64,000 nucleotides of DNA from NCBI RefSeq assembly GCF_001446935.1, contig NZ_LKKK01000002.1:682001-746000 (forward strand). The letters run 5' to 3'. The stretch is from Pseudomonas sp. TTU2014-080ASC (GTDB lineage: Bacteria > Pseudomonadota > Gammaproteobacteria > Pseudomonadales > Pseudomonadaceae). Below are positions 36,773 through 46,375 of the stretch, one piece after another; the first letter of the stretch is position 1, and each line of letters begins with the position of its first letter. Under the pieces are notes generated by a model. It was not told where the DNA came from and did no database searches. It was given only the letters and a program-made list of their open reading frames with translations. The translations under genes and the position numbers were made by a program.

Positions 36773-37554
36773 TGAGCGCCTACACCACTAACGAAATGAT
36801 GACTGTGGCGGCTGCCCGTCGTCTGACCAACACTGACGTGACCTTCGTAGGTATCGGTCTGCCATCCAAGGCGGCCAACCTGGCCCGTCTGACCCACGCA
36901 CCTGACGTGACCCTGATTTACGAATCTGGCCCGATCGGTGCCAAGCCGAACGTACTGCCGCTGTCCATCGGCGATGGCGAGTTGGCTGAAACGGCTGACA
37001 CCGTAGTTCCGACTGGCGAAATCTTCCGCTACTGGCTGCAGGGCGGCCGCATCGATATCGGTTTCTTGGGGGCTGCTCAGGTCGATAAATTCGGCAACAT
37101 CAACACCACCGTCATCGGCGACTACAACGCACCGAAAGTGCGTCTGCCGGGTGCCGGTGGCGCGCCTGAAATCGCAGGTTCTGCGAAGAAGGTGTTCATC
37201 ATCCTCAAGCAAGGTCATCGCACCTTCGTGGATAAGCTGGCGTTCATTACTTCCGTTGGTCACGGCGAAGGCGGCGATCACCGTCAGCGTCTGGGCCTGC
37301 CGGGTGCTGGTCCGGTGGCGATCATTACCGACCTGTGCATCATGGAACCGGAAGAGGGCAGCAACGAGTTCATCGTCACCTCGATCCACCCGGGCGTTAC
37401 CCGCGAGCAGATCATCGAGAACACCGGCTGGGCCATCCGTTTTGCTGACGTTGTGGCTGAAACCGCTGTACCGGAAGCCCATGAGCTGGAAGCCCTGCGT
37501 GCTCTCGAAGAGCGCACCGCAATTGCCCACGGCCAGAAGAGTGGTGACGAGTAA
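36772..37554 (+). CDS. pcaJ: 3-oxoadipate CoA-transferase subunit B PcaJ
   Basis: This 260-residue subunit carries the catalytic glutamate in the segment LIYESGPIGAKPNVLPLSIGDGEL (the E-S-G/GxGpxp motif of class I CoA-transferases), followed by QVDKFGNINTTVIGDY and GGAPEIAGSAKKVFII. It overlaps pcaI by 1 bp and pcaF by 1 bp (TAATG), so the three form a tightly coupled unit. Confidence 0.95.
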   Translation: MSAYTTNEMMTVAAARRLTNTDVTFVGIGLPSKAANLARLTHAPDVTLIYESGPIGAKPNVLPLSIGDGELAETADTVVPTGEIFRYWLQGGRIDIGFLGAAQVDKFGNINTTVIGDYNAPKVRLPGAGGAPEIAGSAKKVFIILKQGHRTFVDKLAFITSVGHGEGGDHRQRLGLPGAGPVAIITDLCIMEPEEGSNEFIVTSIHPGVTREQIIENTGWAIRFADVVAETAVPEAHELEALRALEERTAIAHGQKSGDE

Positions 37555-38759
37555 TGACCCGCGAAGTGTATATCTGCGACGCAGTACGTACGCCCATCGG
37601 CCGCTTTGGCGGCGCGCTGTCGGCGGTACGTGCTGACGACCTGGCTGCAATCCCGCTGAAGGCGCTGCTTGAGCGCAACCCACAGCTGGACCCGGCAGCC
37701 ATTGAAGAAGTGTTTATGGGCAGCGCTAACCAGGCTGGTGAAGACAACCGCAACGTGGCCCGTATGGCGCTGTTGCTGGCTGGCATTCCGGCCAGTGTTC
37801 CGGGCGTGACCCTGAACCGTCTGTGCGCTTCCGGTCTGGATGCGGTGGGTACTGCCTTCCGCGCCATCGCTTCTGGCGAAATGGATCTGGCGATTGCCGG
37901 CGGAGTGGAGTCCATGTCCCGTGCGCCGTACGTCATGGGCAAGGCTGAAACTGCTTTCGGTCGTACCCAGAAGATTGAAGACACCACCATCGGCTGGCGC
38001 TTCATCAACCCGAAAATGAAAGAGCTGTATGGCGTTGATGCCATGCCGCAAACCGCTGACAACGTGGCTGATGATTTCAATATCAGCCGCGCTGATCAGG
38101 ACGCTTTCGCCATTCGCAGCCAGCAGAAAGCCGGCCGTGCTCAGGCTGAAGGTTTCTTCGCGGAAGAGATCGTGCCGGTTGTGATCAAGGGCAAGAAGGG
38201 CGACACCATCGTCGACACCGACGAACACCCGCGCCCGGATACCACCCTTGAAGCGCTGACCAAGCTCAAGCCGGTCAACGGCCCGGACAAAACCGTCACC
38301 GCAGGCAACGCTTCCGGCGTTAACGACGGTGCCGCGGCGATGATCCTGGCATCCAAAGAAGCCGTGGAAAAGTACGGTCTGACTCCACGCGCCAAAGTGC
38401 TGGGCATGGCCAGTGCCGGTGTCGCGCCGCGCATCATGGGTTACGGCCCGGTGCCGGCAGTTCGCAAGCTCAACGAGCGTCTGGGCATCAAGATCGAAGA
38501 CTACGACGTCATCGAGTTGAACGAAGCCTTTGCTGCTCAGGGCCTGGCGTGCATGCGCGACCTCGGCTTGGCTGATGATGCTGCCAGCGTTAACCCGAAT
38601 GGCGGTGCAATTGCGCTGGGTCACCCGCTGGGTATGAGCGGTGCGCGTCTGGTGCTGACCGCAGTTCATCAGCTGGAAAAAACCGGCGGCAAGTTAGGGC
38701 TGGCGACTATGTGTATCGGCGTAGGTCAGGGTCTTGCTCTGGCGGTTGAACGCGTCTGA
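37554..38759 (+). CDS. pcaF: 3-oxoadipyl-CoA thiolase PcaF
   Basis: This 401-residue thiolase cleaves beta-ketoadipyl-CoA to succinyl-CoA and acetyl-CoA. It has the nucleophilic Cys91 in [14 protein letters not shown], the [21 protein letters not shown] block with the catalytic His, and the C-terminal [14 protein letters not shown] with the acid/base Cys. N-terminal [21 protein letters not shown] is characteristic. A strong terminator follows at 38773-38805. Confidence 0.95.
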   Translation: MTREVYICDAVRTPIGRFGGALSAVRADDLAAIPLKALLERNPQLDPAAIEEVFMGSANQAGEDNRNVARMALLLAGIPASVPGVTLNRLCASGLDAVGTAFRAIASGEMDLAIAGGVESMSRAPYVMGKAETAFGRTQKIEDTTIGWRFINPKMKELYGVDAMPQTADNVADDFNISRADQDAFAIRSQQKAGRAQAEGFFAEEIVPVVIKGKKGDTIVDTDEHPRPDTTLEALTKLKPVNGPDKTVTAGNASGVNDGAAAMILASKEAVEKYGLTPRAKVLGMASAGVAPRIMGYGPVPAVRKLNERLGIKIEDYDVIELNEAFAAQGLACMRDLGLADDAASVNPNGGAIALGHPLGMSGARLVLTAVHQLEKTGGKLGLATMCIGVGQGLALAVERV

Positions 38760-38772
38760 TCAGAATAGTCTC

Positions 38773-38805
38773 AAAAACCCGGCAGGCCACGTCTGCCGGG
38801 TTTTT
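38773..38805 (+). terminator. Terminator after pcaF
   Basis: AAAAACCCGGCAG, a 7-base loop and CTGCCGGGTTTTT form a GC-rich hairpin ending in a T run, 13 bp after the pcaF stop. It separates pcaIJF from pcaTBDC, at least partly. Confidence 0.9.
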
Positions 38806-38865
38806 GAGCAGGAACGAAGGTGTGTGGTGAATGTCCGAATCAGGTTATTGCCACGGAGTCTGAAA

Positions 38866-40155
38866 ATGACAACAACTCACTACACCGCCGAACAAAAGCG
38901 TTCACGTATCTTTTCTATTGTCGGCGCATCATCCGGCAACCTAGTCGAATGGTTCGACTTCTACGTCTATGCATTCTGTGCGATTTATTTCGCTTCTTCT
39001 TTCTTTCCTTCCGACGATCCCACAGTTCAGTTGCTGAACACTGCTGGCGTATTTGCCGCGGGCTTTCTGATGCGTCCGATCGGCGGATGGATTTTCGGCC
39101 GCCTTGCTGATCGCAAGGGCCGCAAACATTCCATGGTGATTTCGGTGATGCTGATGTGTGTCGGCTCACTGGTGATTGCCTGCCTGCCGACTTACAACGA
39201 GATAGGCGCTTGGGCACCGTTCTTCCTGCTGCTGGCGCGTCTTCTGCAAGGTCTCTCGGTGGGCGGCGAATACGGCACCACTGCAACCTACATGAGTGAA
39301 GTGGCCCTGCGCGGTCAGCGCGGTTTCTTTGCTTCGTTCCAGTACGTGACCTTGATCGGTGGCCAGCTGTTGGCGGTGTTGCTGATTGTCATCCTGCAAC
39401 AGTTACTCAGTGAGGAGCAGATGCACGACTGGGGCTGGCGCATTCCGTTTGTCGTCGGTGCGCTGGCGGCAGTTGTGTCGCTGTTTCTGCGCCGCTCGCT
39501 GGTGGAAACCAGCAAACCGCAGGAACGTGAAAGCAAAGATGCCGGCAGTGTTAAAGGCCTGTTCCGCAACCACTGGAGCGCCTTTGTTACTGTGCTGGGT
39601 TACACCGCCGGTGGCTCGCTGATCTTCTACACCTTCACCACCTACATGCAGAAGTACTTGGTCAACAGCGCGGGCATGGACAAGTCCACCGCCAGCTTCG
39701 TGATGACCGGTGTGCTGTTCGTTTACATGTGCATGCAGCCGTTGTTCGGCATGCTCTCTGACCGTATCGGCCGGCGTAACTCTATGCTGCTGTTTGGCGC
39801 GCTGGGGGCTCTGTGTACGGTGCCGCTGATGCATGCGCTGAAAGCAGTGGACAGCCCGTTCATGGCCTTTGTGCTGATTACCATCGCCTTGGCTATCGTC
39901 AGTCTGTACACCTCCATCAGTGGCTTGGTGAAGGCTGAGATGTTTCCGCCCCATGTGCGTGCGCTGGGTGTTGGGCTGGCGTACGCCGTAGCCAATGCAA
40001 TGTTTGGCGGAACCGCCGAATATGTCGCCCTGGGCTTGAAGAGCCTGGGCATGGAAGACACGTTTTACTGGTATGTGACCGCCATGATGGTGATCGCATT
40101 TCTGTTTAGTTTGCGTCTGCCTAAGCAGGCGGATTATCTCCACAACGATCATTAA
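38866..40155 (+). CDS. pcaT: MFS transporter PcaT (dicarboxylate/beta-ketoadipate uptake, MHS family)
   Basis: This 429-residue inner-membrane transporter has 12 predicted helices and metabolite:H+ symporter motifs: [20 protein letters not shown] in helix 1 and the DRKGRKHSM loop between helices 2 and 3, with the central [16 protein letters not shown] block. It resembles PcaT, which imports beta-ketoadipate and related dicarboxylates, more than PcaK, which imports 4-hydroxybenzoate. The ATG at 38866 has GGAG at 38854. It is transcribed with pcaBDC. Confidence 0.88.
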   Translation: MTTTHYTAEQKRSRIFSIVGASSGNLVEWFDFYVYAFCAIYFASSFFPSDDPTVQLLNTAGVFAAGFLMRPIGGWIFGRLADRKGRKHSMVISVMLMCVGSLVIACLPTYNEIGAWAPFFLLLARLLQGLSVGGEYGTTATYMSEVALRGQRGFFASFQYVTLIGGQLLAVLLIVILQQLLSEEQMHDWGWRIPFVVGALAAVVSLFLRRSLVETSKPQERESKDAGSVKGLFRNHWSAFVTVLGYTAGGSLIFYTFTTYMQKYLVNSAGMDKSTASFVMTGVLFVYMCMQPLFGMLSDRIGRRNSMLLFGALGALCTVPLMHALKAVDSPFMAFVLITIALAIVSLYTSISGLVKAEMFPPHVRALGVGLAYAVANAMFGGTAEYVALGLKSLGMEDTFYWYVTAMMVIAFLFSLRLPKQADYLHNDH

Positions 40156-40164
40156 AGGTTTTTC

Positions 40165-41523
40165 ATGATGCAGGGAACGGGGAATCAACTGTTCGAACGC
40201 TACTTCAGCAGCCAGACCATGAGCGCGGTGTTTTCCGATGCCGGTCGCGTGCAGGGCATGCTGGATTTCGAAGCCGCATTGGCGCGTGCCGAAGCCCGTG
40301 TGGGGCTGATTCCTCAAACCGCTGTTGCGCCGATTGAGGCAGCCTGCAAAGCCGAATTGTTCGACTATCAGGCACTGGCTGTGGCGATTGCCACCGCTGG
40401 CAACTCGGCGATCCCGCTGGTCAAGGCGCTGGGCAAACGCATTGCTGCCAGCGATGCCGAGGCCGAGCGCTACGTGCACCTCGGCGCGACCAGCCAGGAC
40501 GCCATGGACAGCGGCCTGATCCTGCAAGTCCGCCAAGCTATTGAATTGATCGAGGCTGATCTGGCTCAGCTGGCTAACGCGTTGGCTGAGCAGGCCAGCC
40601 GCCACGCAGCCACTGTGCTGCCGGGGCGCACCTGGCTGCAGCACGCAACGCCGGTCACCCTGGGCATGAAGCTGGCCGGTGTGTTGGGTGCTGTTACCCG
40701 CCATCGTCAGCGGCTGGCTGAGCTGAAGCCCCGCGTGCTGGTCCTGCAATTCGGCGGCGCTGCCGGTACGTTGGCGGCGCTGGGTGAACAGGGCTGGGCT
40801 GTGAGTGAAGCGCTGGCCGCTGAACTTAACCTCGGCCTGCCTGAGCAGCCGTGGCACACCCAGCGTGATCGTCTGGTGGAGTTCGCCAACCTGCTTGGCC
40901 TGATTGCCGGAACCCTGGGCAAGCTCGGTCGTGATCTGAGCCTGCTGATGCAGACCGATGTGGGCGAAGTGTTTGAGCCGTCCGCACCGGGCAAAGGGGG
41001 TTCCTCCACTATGCCGCATAAGCGCAATCCGGTCGGTGCCGCAGTATTGATCGGTGCCGCCACCCGCGCGCCGGGCTTGGTCTCCACCATGCTCGCCGGT
41101 ATGCCGCAAGAGCACGAACGCAGTCTGGGCCTATGGCACGCCGAGTGGGAAACCCTGCCGGAGCTGTGCCGCCTGGTCGCCGGTGCCCTGCAACAGGCGC
41201 TGATCGCCGTACCGGGGCTGGAAGTGGACAGCGCGCGCATGCTCAGCAACCTCGACCTGACCAAGGGCCTGGTGCTGGCTGAGGCGGTGAGCATTGCCCT
41301 GGCTCAGCGCATTGGTCGCGATGCCTCGCACCACCTGGTCGAAACCTGCTGCCGTCAGGCAATTGCCGAAGGCCGTCACTTGCGTGCGGTGCTGGGCGAT
41401 AACGCTGAAGTCAGCGCGCAACTCAATAGCGATGAGCTGGATCGTCTGCTCGATCCGGCCCATTACCTCGGACAAGCTGAGCGTTGGGTCGCCCGCGCTG
41501 TAGCTGAACATGAAAAATTCTGA
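40165..41523 (+). CDS. pcaB: 3-carboxy-cis,cis-muconate cycloisomerase PcaB
   Basis: This 452-residue member of the fumarase/aspartase superfamily lactonises carboxymuconate. It has the fumarate-lyase signature GKGGSSTMPHKRNPVGAA (near 275-290), the LGATSQDAMDSGL segment and the N-terminal LFERYFSSQTMSAVFSDAGRVQGML typical of PcaB. Two adjacent ATG codons occur at the start. It follows pcaT by 9 bp. Confidence 0.95.
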   Translation: MMQGTGNQLFERYFSSQTMSAVFSDAGRVQGMLDFEAALARAEARVGLIPQTAVAPIEAACKAELFDYQALAVAIATAGNSAIPLVKALGKRIAASDAEAERYVHLGATSQDAMDSGLILQVRQAIELIEADLAQLANALAEQASRHAATVLPGRTWLQHATPVTLGMKLAGVLGAVTRHRQRLAELKPRVLVLQFGGAAGTLAALGEQGWAVSEALAAELNLGLPEQPWHTQRDRLVEFANLLGLIAGTLGKLGRDLSLLMQTDVGEVFEPSAPGKGGSSTMPHKRNPVGAAVLIGAATRAPGLVSTMLAGMPQEHERSLGLWHAEWETLPELCRLVAGALQQALIAVPGLEVDSARMLSNLDLTKGLVLAEAVSIALAQRIGRDASHHLVETCCRQAIAEGRHLRAVLGDNAEVSAQLNSDELDRLLDPAHYLGQAERWVARAVAEHEKF

Positions 41524-41535
41524 AGGAGAATTATC

Positions 41536-42324
41536 GTGGCAACTCTGCAACTGGCTGATGGCGTGTTGAACTATCAAATCGACGGCCCGGCCGACGCTCC
41601 GGTACTGGTAATGTCCAACTCACTGGGCACCAGCCTGGGCATGTGGGATGTGCAAATCCCGGAACTGAGCAAATCCTTCCGCGTGGTGCGTTACGACACC
41701 CGTGGTCACGGCGGGTCTTCTGTGACTGAAGGCCCTTACACCATCGAACAGCTGGGCCGCGACGTGCTGGCGCTGCTGGACGAGTTGAAAGTAGAGCGCG
41801 CAGCATTCTGCGGTCTGTCCATGGGCGGCCTGATCGGCCAGTGGCTGGGCATCAACGCACCGAAGCGCTTCACCCACCTGGTGCTGTGCAACACCGCAGC
41901 CAAAATCGGCAACGCCGAAGGCTGGAACAGCCGCATCGACACCGTAAACGCCGGTGGCGCCAAAGCCATGGCTGACCTGCGTGACGGCTCCATCGCCCGT
42001 TGGTTCACCCCGGAATATTCCGCAGCCAACCCGGCTGTGGCAGACCGCATCGTGTCGATGCTGGCTAACACCAACCCGGCCGGTTACGTCGCCAACTGCG
42101 CTGCGGTACGTGACGGTGACTTCCGTGAGCAACTGGGCCAGATCGAAGCCAAGACCCTGATCATCTGCGGTACCGGCGACGCTGTGACCACCCCGGAAGA
42201 TGGTCGCTTTATGCAGCAACGTATTGCTGGCGCGCAGCAGGTCGACTTCCACGCCGCGCACCTGTCCAACGTCGAAGCGGGTGATGCTTTCACCGACGCG
42301 CTGATCAGCTTCCTCAAGTCGTAA
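41536..42324 (+). CDS. pcaD: 3-oxoadipate enol-lactonase PcaD
   Basis: This 262-residue alpha/beta hydrolase opens the enol-lactone ring to beta-ketoadipate. The nucleophile is Ser95 in FCGLSMGG, the acid probably in ICGTGDAVTTPED, and the His in DFHAAHLSNVEAGDAF. The SNSLGTSLGMWDVQIPELSKSFRVVRYDTRGHGGS block is strongly PcaD-like. It lies 12 bp after pcaB with GAAGGAG before the ATG. Confidence 0.95.
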   Translation: MATLQLADGVLNYQIDGPADAPVLVMSNSLGTSLGMWDVQIPELSKSFRVVRYDTRGHGGSSVTEGPYTIEQLGRDVLALLDELKVERAAFCGLSMGGLIGQWLGINAPKRFTHLVLCNTAAKIGNAEGWNSRIDTVNAGGAKAMADLRDGSIARWFTPEYSAANPAVADRIVSMLANTNPAGYVANCAAVRDGDFREQLGQIEAKTLIICGTGDAVTTPEDGRFMQQRIAGAQQVDFHAAHLSNVEAGDAFTDALISFLKS

Positions 42325-42379
42325 GTTTTACCCGTGCAGCGTCTGTGGGCGCTGCACCATTGATAGATAGGTGCCAGAA

Positions 42380-42784
42380 ATGGACGAGAAAGAACGTTAC
42401 GAAGCCGGCATGCAGGTACGCCGTGCGGTACTGGGTGATGCCCATGTGGATCGCAGCCTGAAGAGCCTGACCCCGTTCAATGAAGAGTTCCAGGAAATGA
42501 TCACCCGTCATGCCTGGGGCGATATCTGGACCCGTCCGGGCCTGCCGCGTCACACCCGCAGCCTGATCACCATCGCCATGCTGATCGGCATGAACCGCGA
42601 GGGCGAACTCAAGCTTCACCTGCGCGCCGCCAAGAACAACGGTGTGACCCGTGATGAGATCAAAGAAGTGCTGATGCAGAGTGCGATCTACTGCGGCATC
42701 CCTGCCGCCAACGCCACCTTCCACCTGGCTGAGTCGGTGTGGGATGAGGTCGGTGTTGAGTCGCTGCAGAACAAGGCTGAGTAA
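42380..42784 (+). CDS. pcaC: 4-carboxymuconolactone decarboxylase PcaC
   Basis: This 134-residue protein decarboxylates carboxymuconolactone. It matches PcaC throughout: YEAGMQVRRAVLGDAHVDRSL, the FQEMITRHAWGDIWTRPGL block, SLITIAMLIGMNREGELKLHLRAA and EVLMQSAIYCGIPAAN, the AhpD-like helix pattern. The ATG at 42380, with AGGTG 7 bp upstream, is preferred over a GTG 9 bp earlier. It is last in pcaTBDC and is followed by a terminator. Confidence 0.95.
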   Translation: MDEKERYEAGMQVRRAVLGDAHVDRSLKSLTPFNEEFQEMITRHAWGDIWTRPGLPRHTRSLITIAMLIGMNREGELKLHLRAAKNNGVTRDEIKEVLMQSAIYCGIPAANATFHLAESVWDEVGVESLQNKAE

Positions 42785-42809
42785 GCGCTCGTTCCCTCGT
42801 ATGAGGAAT

Positions 42810-42839
42810 AAAAAACCGGCCATTCAGGCCGGTTTTTTT
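42810..42839. terminator. Bidirectional terminator between pcaC and the MCP gene
   Basis: AAAAACCGGCC, loop ATTCA and GGCCGGTTTTTTT give a hairpin with T runs readable on both strands, between two convergent genes. Confidence 0.9.
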
Positions 42840-42851
42840 GTCGCCATTGTG

Positions 42852-42903
42852 TCGAGGCTAAAGCCGTTCCTGCGCGGTGTGAGGAGCGACTTCAGTCGGT
42901 GAA
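42852..42903. repeat. REP-type inverted pair
   Basis: An inverted unit (TCGAGGCTAAAGCCGTTCC, 42852-42870) and a direct unit (GAGGAGCGACTTCAGTCGG, 42881-42899) match the units at 9158-9230, notably the shared AGGAGCGAC-YTCAGTCG core. They again lie between convergent genes. Confidence 0.65.
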
Positions 42904-42910
42904 TGGGCAC

Positions 42911-44494
42911 TCAGCGGTGTTGGTGTTGAATAATTTGCGCCAGGCTGCGTGAGACAGTGCGCAGGTTGTTGCTGGCATGCTCTGTGCGGGAGACGTTCTC
43001 CTGATTGTTTGCGGCAATACTGACCAGGTCAGTCAGGTTGCGCGAGATGTCTTCGGCCACCAGTGTTTGTTCTTCAGCTGCAGTGGCGATCTGCATGTTC
43101 ATGTCGCGAATGGTTTGTACCGAGTCGGTCACGCCATTGAGAATTTTGCCTGCATGCTGGACCTGCTCAACCCCTTTGATGCTGCTTTGCTTACCGCTTT
43201 CAATGGCTTTCACCGCACTCTCAGCTCCGCGTTGCACAGCGCTGATGATGACGTTGATTTCAGCCGTCGATTGCGCGGTGCGTTGCGCCAGATTGCGAAC
43301 TTCATCTGCTACCACTGCAAAGCCGCGACCACTTTCGCCCGCGCGTGCAGCTTCGATGGCGGCGTTAAGAGCCAGCAGGTTGGTTTGTTCGGCAATGCTG
43401 TGGATAACAGCCAGCACTTCGCTGATGCGGCCGCTGTCGTCTTCCAGTTGCAGGATGACTTCCGTGGTGCGGCTGATTTCATCGCGGGTGTTGATGATGC
43501 TGTTGACCAGCGCAATCATCGCCTGCTCACCTTCCTGTGTGGCGCGCTCGGCATCGTCGGCAGCCTGGGCGGCGCGTACGGTATGCCCGGCAACTTCCTG
43601 GGCGGCAGCGGTCATTTCTTCCATGGCAGTGGCGACCTGATCGGTACGCAGTCCTTGTTCGTGAACACCTTGGGTCATCTGTGAAGCAATTACATTCAGT
43701 TCGTCGCTGGAGAGATCCAGTTCGCTGGTGTTCTTGCTCAGGTTGGCAAAGGTCTCGGAGAGGAAGTCGCTGAGGCTGTTGCTGGCTCCGGCCAGATCAC
43801 CCAGTTCATCGCCACGTTTGCCGGTGATGCGTTCAGAGAAGTTGCCCTGGCTCAGTTGCACCAATGCTTTGGTGACGCGTGACAGGGGAACCATCAGTTG
43901 GCTGGTCAGCCACCACAGGCAGGCGAGGAAGTTGAGCAGGGTAAAGGCAATCAGAAACAGGCTGCCGCTGATCCAGGTCCGGGTGACCTGTTGGTCGGTG
44001 ATTTCAATCTGCTTGTCGGCATTTTCGATGATGCTGTCGAGCAGATTACTGATGTGCTGGCTGCCGTCGCGAGCAATTTCGTCGACCCGGCTCGAGGCAC
44101 CGTGGGCGTTGTTGCGGAACTGTTCGCCAAGCTCTTTGTGCTCTGCACGCAGTTCGGTCAGTTCGTCTTCAATTGAGCTGTCCAGTTTCATGCGAGCCAG
44201 TTCGCTGAGGTAGTGCTGGACTTTCTTTTCCTCGGCAGCGAAGCGTTCTGCACTTTCCGCCGATGCGCTGTATGTGTGGGTCAGAGAGGCCAGTTCGTTG
44301 AGTTGTAACTGGTACGACATGGCGGCCTGAGAAATGTAGCGCGATGCATTAAGCGCATCGATGCTCATTGCCTTGTAGCTGTGAGTGTGGCTGGTCAGGA
44401 AACCGAAAAAGGTCAGGGCGGTGATCAGCAGTACCAGCAAGCTGGTGCCACAGAGCATCAGTATTTTGGTGCGCAGGGACAGGTTGGCGAGCAT
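42911..44494 (-). CDS. Methyl-accepting chemotaxis protein, possibly an aromatic-acid receptor
   Basis: This 527-residue chemoreceptor has a first membrane helix ([23 protein letters not shown]), a periplasmic helical domain of about 150 residues, a second helix ([21 protein letters not shown]), a HAMP domain and a complete signalling domain with hairpin [42 protein letters not shown] chose the ATG at 44494. Unlike the broken receptor at 29.9 kb this one is intact. Next to pca and pch genes, it may sense aromatic acids like P. putida PcaY; ligand identity is inference from position. Confidence 0.9.
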   Translation of the reverse strand: MLANLSLRTKILMLCGTSLLVLLITALTFFGFLTSHTHSYKAMSIDALNASRYISQAAMSYQLQLNELASLTHTYSASAESAERFAAEEKKVQHYLSELARMKLDSSIEDELTELRAEHKELGEQFRNNAHGASSRVDEIARDGSQHISNLLDSIIENADKQIEITDQQVTRTWISGSLFLIAFTLLNFLACLWWLTSQLMVPLSRVTKALVQLSQGNFSERITGKRGDELGDLAGASNSLSDFLSETFANLSKNTSELDLSSDELNVIASQMTQGVHEQGLRTDQVATAMEEMTAAAQEVAGHTVRAAQAADDAERATQEGEQAMIALVNSIINTRDEISRTTEVILQLEDDSGRISEVLAVIHSIAEQTNLLALNAAIEAARAGESGRGFAVVADEVRNLAQRTAQSTAEINVIISAVQRGAESAVKAIESGKQSSIKGVEQVQHAGKILNGVTDSVQTIRDMNMQIATAAEEQTLVAEDISRNLTDLVSIAANNQENVSRTEHASNNLRTVSRSLAQIIQHQHR

Positions 44495-44524
44495 GAAGCT
44501 AATCCATCTGAAATTTTGGCAGTG

Positions 44525-44572
44525 CAGCAACATTGTGGGTGCAGACCGGGCAAAGCCGGTCTGCGGTTGCTG
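44525..44572 (-). other. Compound hairpin in the leader of the MCP gene
   Basis: Outer arms CAGCAAC / GTTGCTG enclose an inner 9-bp stem GCAGACCGG / CCGGTCTGC with a 6-base loop. It lies 31-78 bp upstream of the MCP ATG. A role in leader RNA structure is possible. Confidence 0.45.
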
Positions 44573-44775
44573 TGTGTATTTTTGTGTGACAGCACGGGTT
44601 GCCCGGGTACGGGCCGACCCACAAGCCTGTGCCGTAGGTTGGGCTCAGGCAAAGGCGCAGAAAGGGTGTCTGCTGCCTAAACAATTGGTGCACTGGTCTG
44701 ACGCCAGGCTATTTTGAGGCCGGTTCCGAAAGGTGTCGGACAGGCAGAGGCTCGGTGTGGTGAGCGCTCAAAGAG

Positions 44776-44799
44776 CCTCGCCGGATTGCTCCGGCGAGG
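44776..44799 (-). terminator. Terminator of the pch operon
   Basis: CCTCGCCGG, loop of 6 and CCGGCGAGG form a 9-bp GC-rich stem 10 bp after the pchF stop. On the minus strand it is followed by CTCTTTG, a weak T run. Confidence 0.6.
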
Positions 44800-44809
44800 T
44801 TCATACGAC

Positions 44810-46375
44810 TTAGAAGTCGTTGTTCAGGTCGATACCTGATTTGCCCGGAGCCAGGATGTTGTTCGGGTCCAGTGCGCGCTTGAGGGTGTGCTCAAGTTTA
44901 CGCTTAACCGTACCGTAGCTCTGTGCAACACGATCCTGGAAGTGCGGGTTAACACGGTATACCGCGTAGCCGCGCTTCTCGAACTCGTCCAGCAGTTCGT
45001 TGAAGCAGGCGTCAGCGCGCTTCAGCTCTTCTGGGTTGGTGCGGTCAAACAGCACGTCGATCACGTGGTGCATGTCACGCCAGCCCACAATGAACTCACC
45101 GACGTAGTCCAGGCCGTGCTTGTTCAGGATCTGCTTAGCCAGGGCGAACTGCTTGTCGCACTCGCTGCCACGCGCCTGACTCACCGGGGCGAACCACATG
45201 GAGCCACCGCCCCCACGCCAGTTGTACAGACCGAACTCTTGCAGGTTCGGGATGCCTTTCATCATCTCGGAGCGATACTTGAACGGCTGAGTGCCGCCCA
45301 GCTCTTTCTCGGTGTACAGCTTGCCTTTGCCCAGCTGAGCCAACGCGCCTTTAACGATCTTCAGGTTAACGTCAACTTGCTCCTGAGTACCGTACAGGGC
45401 GGCGTAGACGTTCCAGGCACCGAGGTTTTTGTCATCACGGATTTTCTGTACCACCTCGTCCGGCGTCGCACCCGGCTCGGAGATGTAATCGGAACGGCGT
45501 ACGCCCGATGTAGCCGCTTCCCAAAGCGTGCCAGCAATCACCACGGAGTTCGGGATGATGTTGGCGATACGCAGCGGACGGATGAACTCAACAATCTCGT
45601 TGATATCGGCTTCTTTCGGGAATTTGATTTCCAGCGGCATGATCACCGGAGGTTTCGGCATCAGCCAGAAGCCCATCTTGGTGCAGATACCGTAGTTGGC
45701 CTGAGTGAACATGCCGTCCAGTGTCGGGCCGTAACCCCACTTGAACACTTGCCAGGCGTTGTCGCCTTTCACGCCGCCCATACCGGTGCGATACACGTCA
45801 CCGTTGGCCAGAACCACTTCCATACCGCACTGCATCAGGAAGTGTTCGCCGTACGGGGTGTAACCCACGCCGCGGTCCATGGTGTTGCCCAGCGGACCTG
45901 CGATGGCCGATGGCGCGGAGAAGGACAGCATCAGCGGCAGGTTGTTTTCCTGGATGTAATCGTACAGCTGGCCGTAGGTTACGCCCGGCTCAACAAGAGC
46001 AGTGCACAGCTCTGGGTCGATGTTGAGGATCTTGTTCATCTTCTTCAGGTCAAGAATGACCTGACCGCGCTGGCCTGGGGCCGCGGAACCGTAACCGAAG
46101 TTACGGCCGGTGGAGATGGTCCATACCGGGATTTTGTGCTCGTTACAGATCTTAACCACACCTTGAACGTGCTCCACGCTCAGGGCAGTGACTGCCGCCG
46201 AAGGCGTGTGGTTTTCGTTCTCGGTGGACATCATGATCTTGTTGTACGGGACGAGTTGCTCGTTCTTAACCAGTACGTTTTCATCGCCCACCAGCTTACG
46301 GAACTTGGCCACAGCCTGTTCGAAGTTGGCAGCGTCTACGCCCTTAGGCAGCAGTTGGGTGTTTTGCTCGGTCAT
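44810..46375 (-). CDS. pchF: p-Cresol methylhydroxylase flavoprotein subunit PchF
   Basis: This 521-residue vanillyl-alcohol-oxidase-type flavoprotein oxidises the methyl group of p-cresol to 4-hydroxybenzyl alcohol and then the aldehyde. It has the FAD-binding PCMH domain (WTISTGRNFGYGSAAPGQRG at about 85-104) and Tyr384 in FGLYNWRGGGG, the same number as the tyrosine that holds 8-alpha-O-tyrosyl FAD in P. putida PCMH. No signal peptide is seen although its cytochrome partner PchC is exported. The ATG overlaps the pchX stop (ATGA). Confidence 0.95.
   Translation of the reverse strand: MTEQNTQLLPKGVDAANFEQAVAKFRKLVGDENVLVKNEQLVPYNKIMMSTENENHTPSAAVTALSVEHVQGVVKICNEHKIPVWTISTGRNFGYGSAAPGQRGQVILDLKKMNKILNIDPELCTALVEPGVTYGQLYDYIQENNLPLMLSFSAPSAIAGPLGNTMDRGVGYTPYGEHFLMQCGMEVVLANGDVYRTGMGGVKGDNAWQVFKWGYGPTLDGMFTQANYGICTKMGFWLMPKPPVIMPLEIKFPKEADINEIVEFIRPLRIANIIPNSVVIAGTLWEAATSGVRRSDYISEPGATPDEVVQKIRDDKNLGAWNVYAALYGTQEQVDVNLKIVKGALAQLGKGKLYTEKELGGTQPFKYRSEMMKGIPNLQEFGLYNWRGGGGSMWFAPVSQARGSECDKQFALAKQILNKHGLDYVGEFIVGWRDMHHVIDVLFDRTNPEELKRADACFNELLDEFEKRGYAVYRVNPHFQDRVAQSYGTVKRKLEHTLKRALDPNNILAPGKSGIDLNNDF

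Larger units (their letters stand above)
44495..44809. other. Region between the MCP gene and pchF
   Basis: This 315-bp gap has no gene. It holds the MCP promoter and leader, a compound hairpin at 44525-44572 and, at the other end, the pchF terminator. A stretch around 44635 (CCGTAGGTTGGGCTC) resembles degenerate dispersed repeats seen in some pseudomonads, but this is uncertain. Confidence 0.5.

Noticed and set aside
37284..38669. Open frame of 461 codons on the minus strand opposite pcaF
   Set aside because: Antisense to PcaF, which has its catalytic residues; no domain visible.
39403..41115. Long open frame of 570 codons on the minus strand opposite pcaT and pcaB
   Set aside because: It is antisense to two well-supported genes in a GC-rich genome, rich in His, Gln and Arg, and has no recognisable domain.
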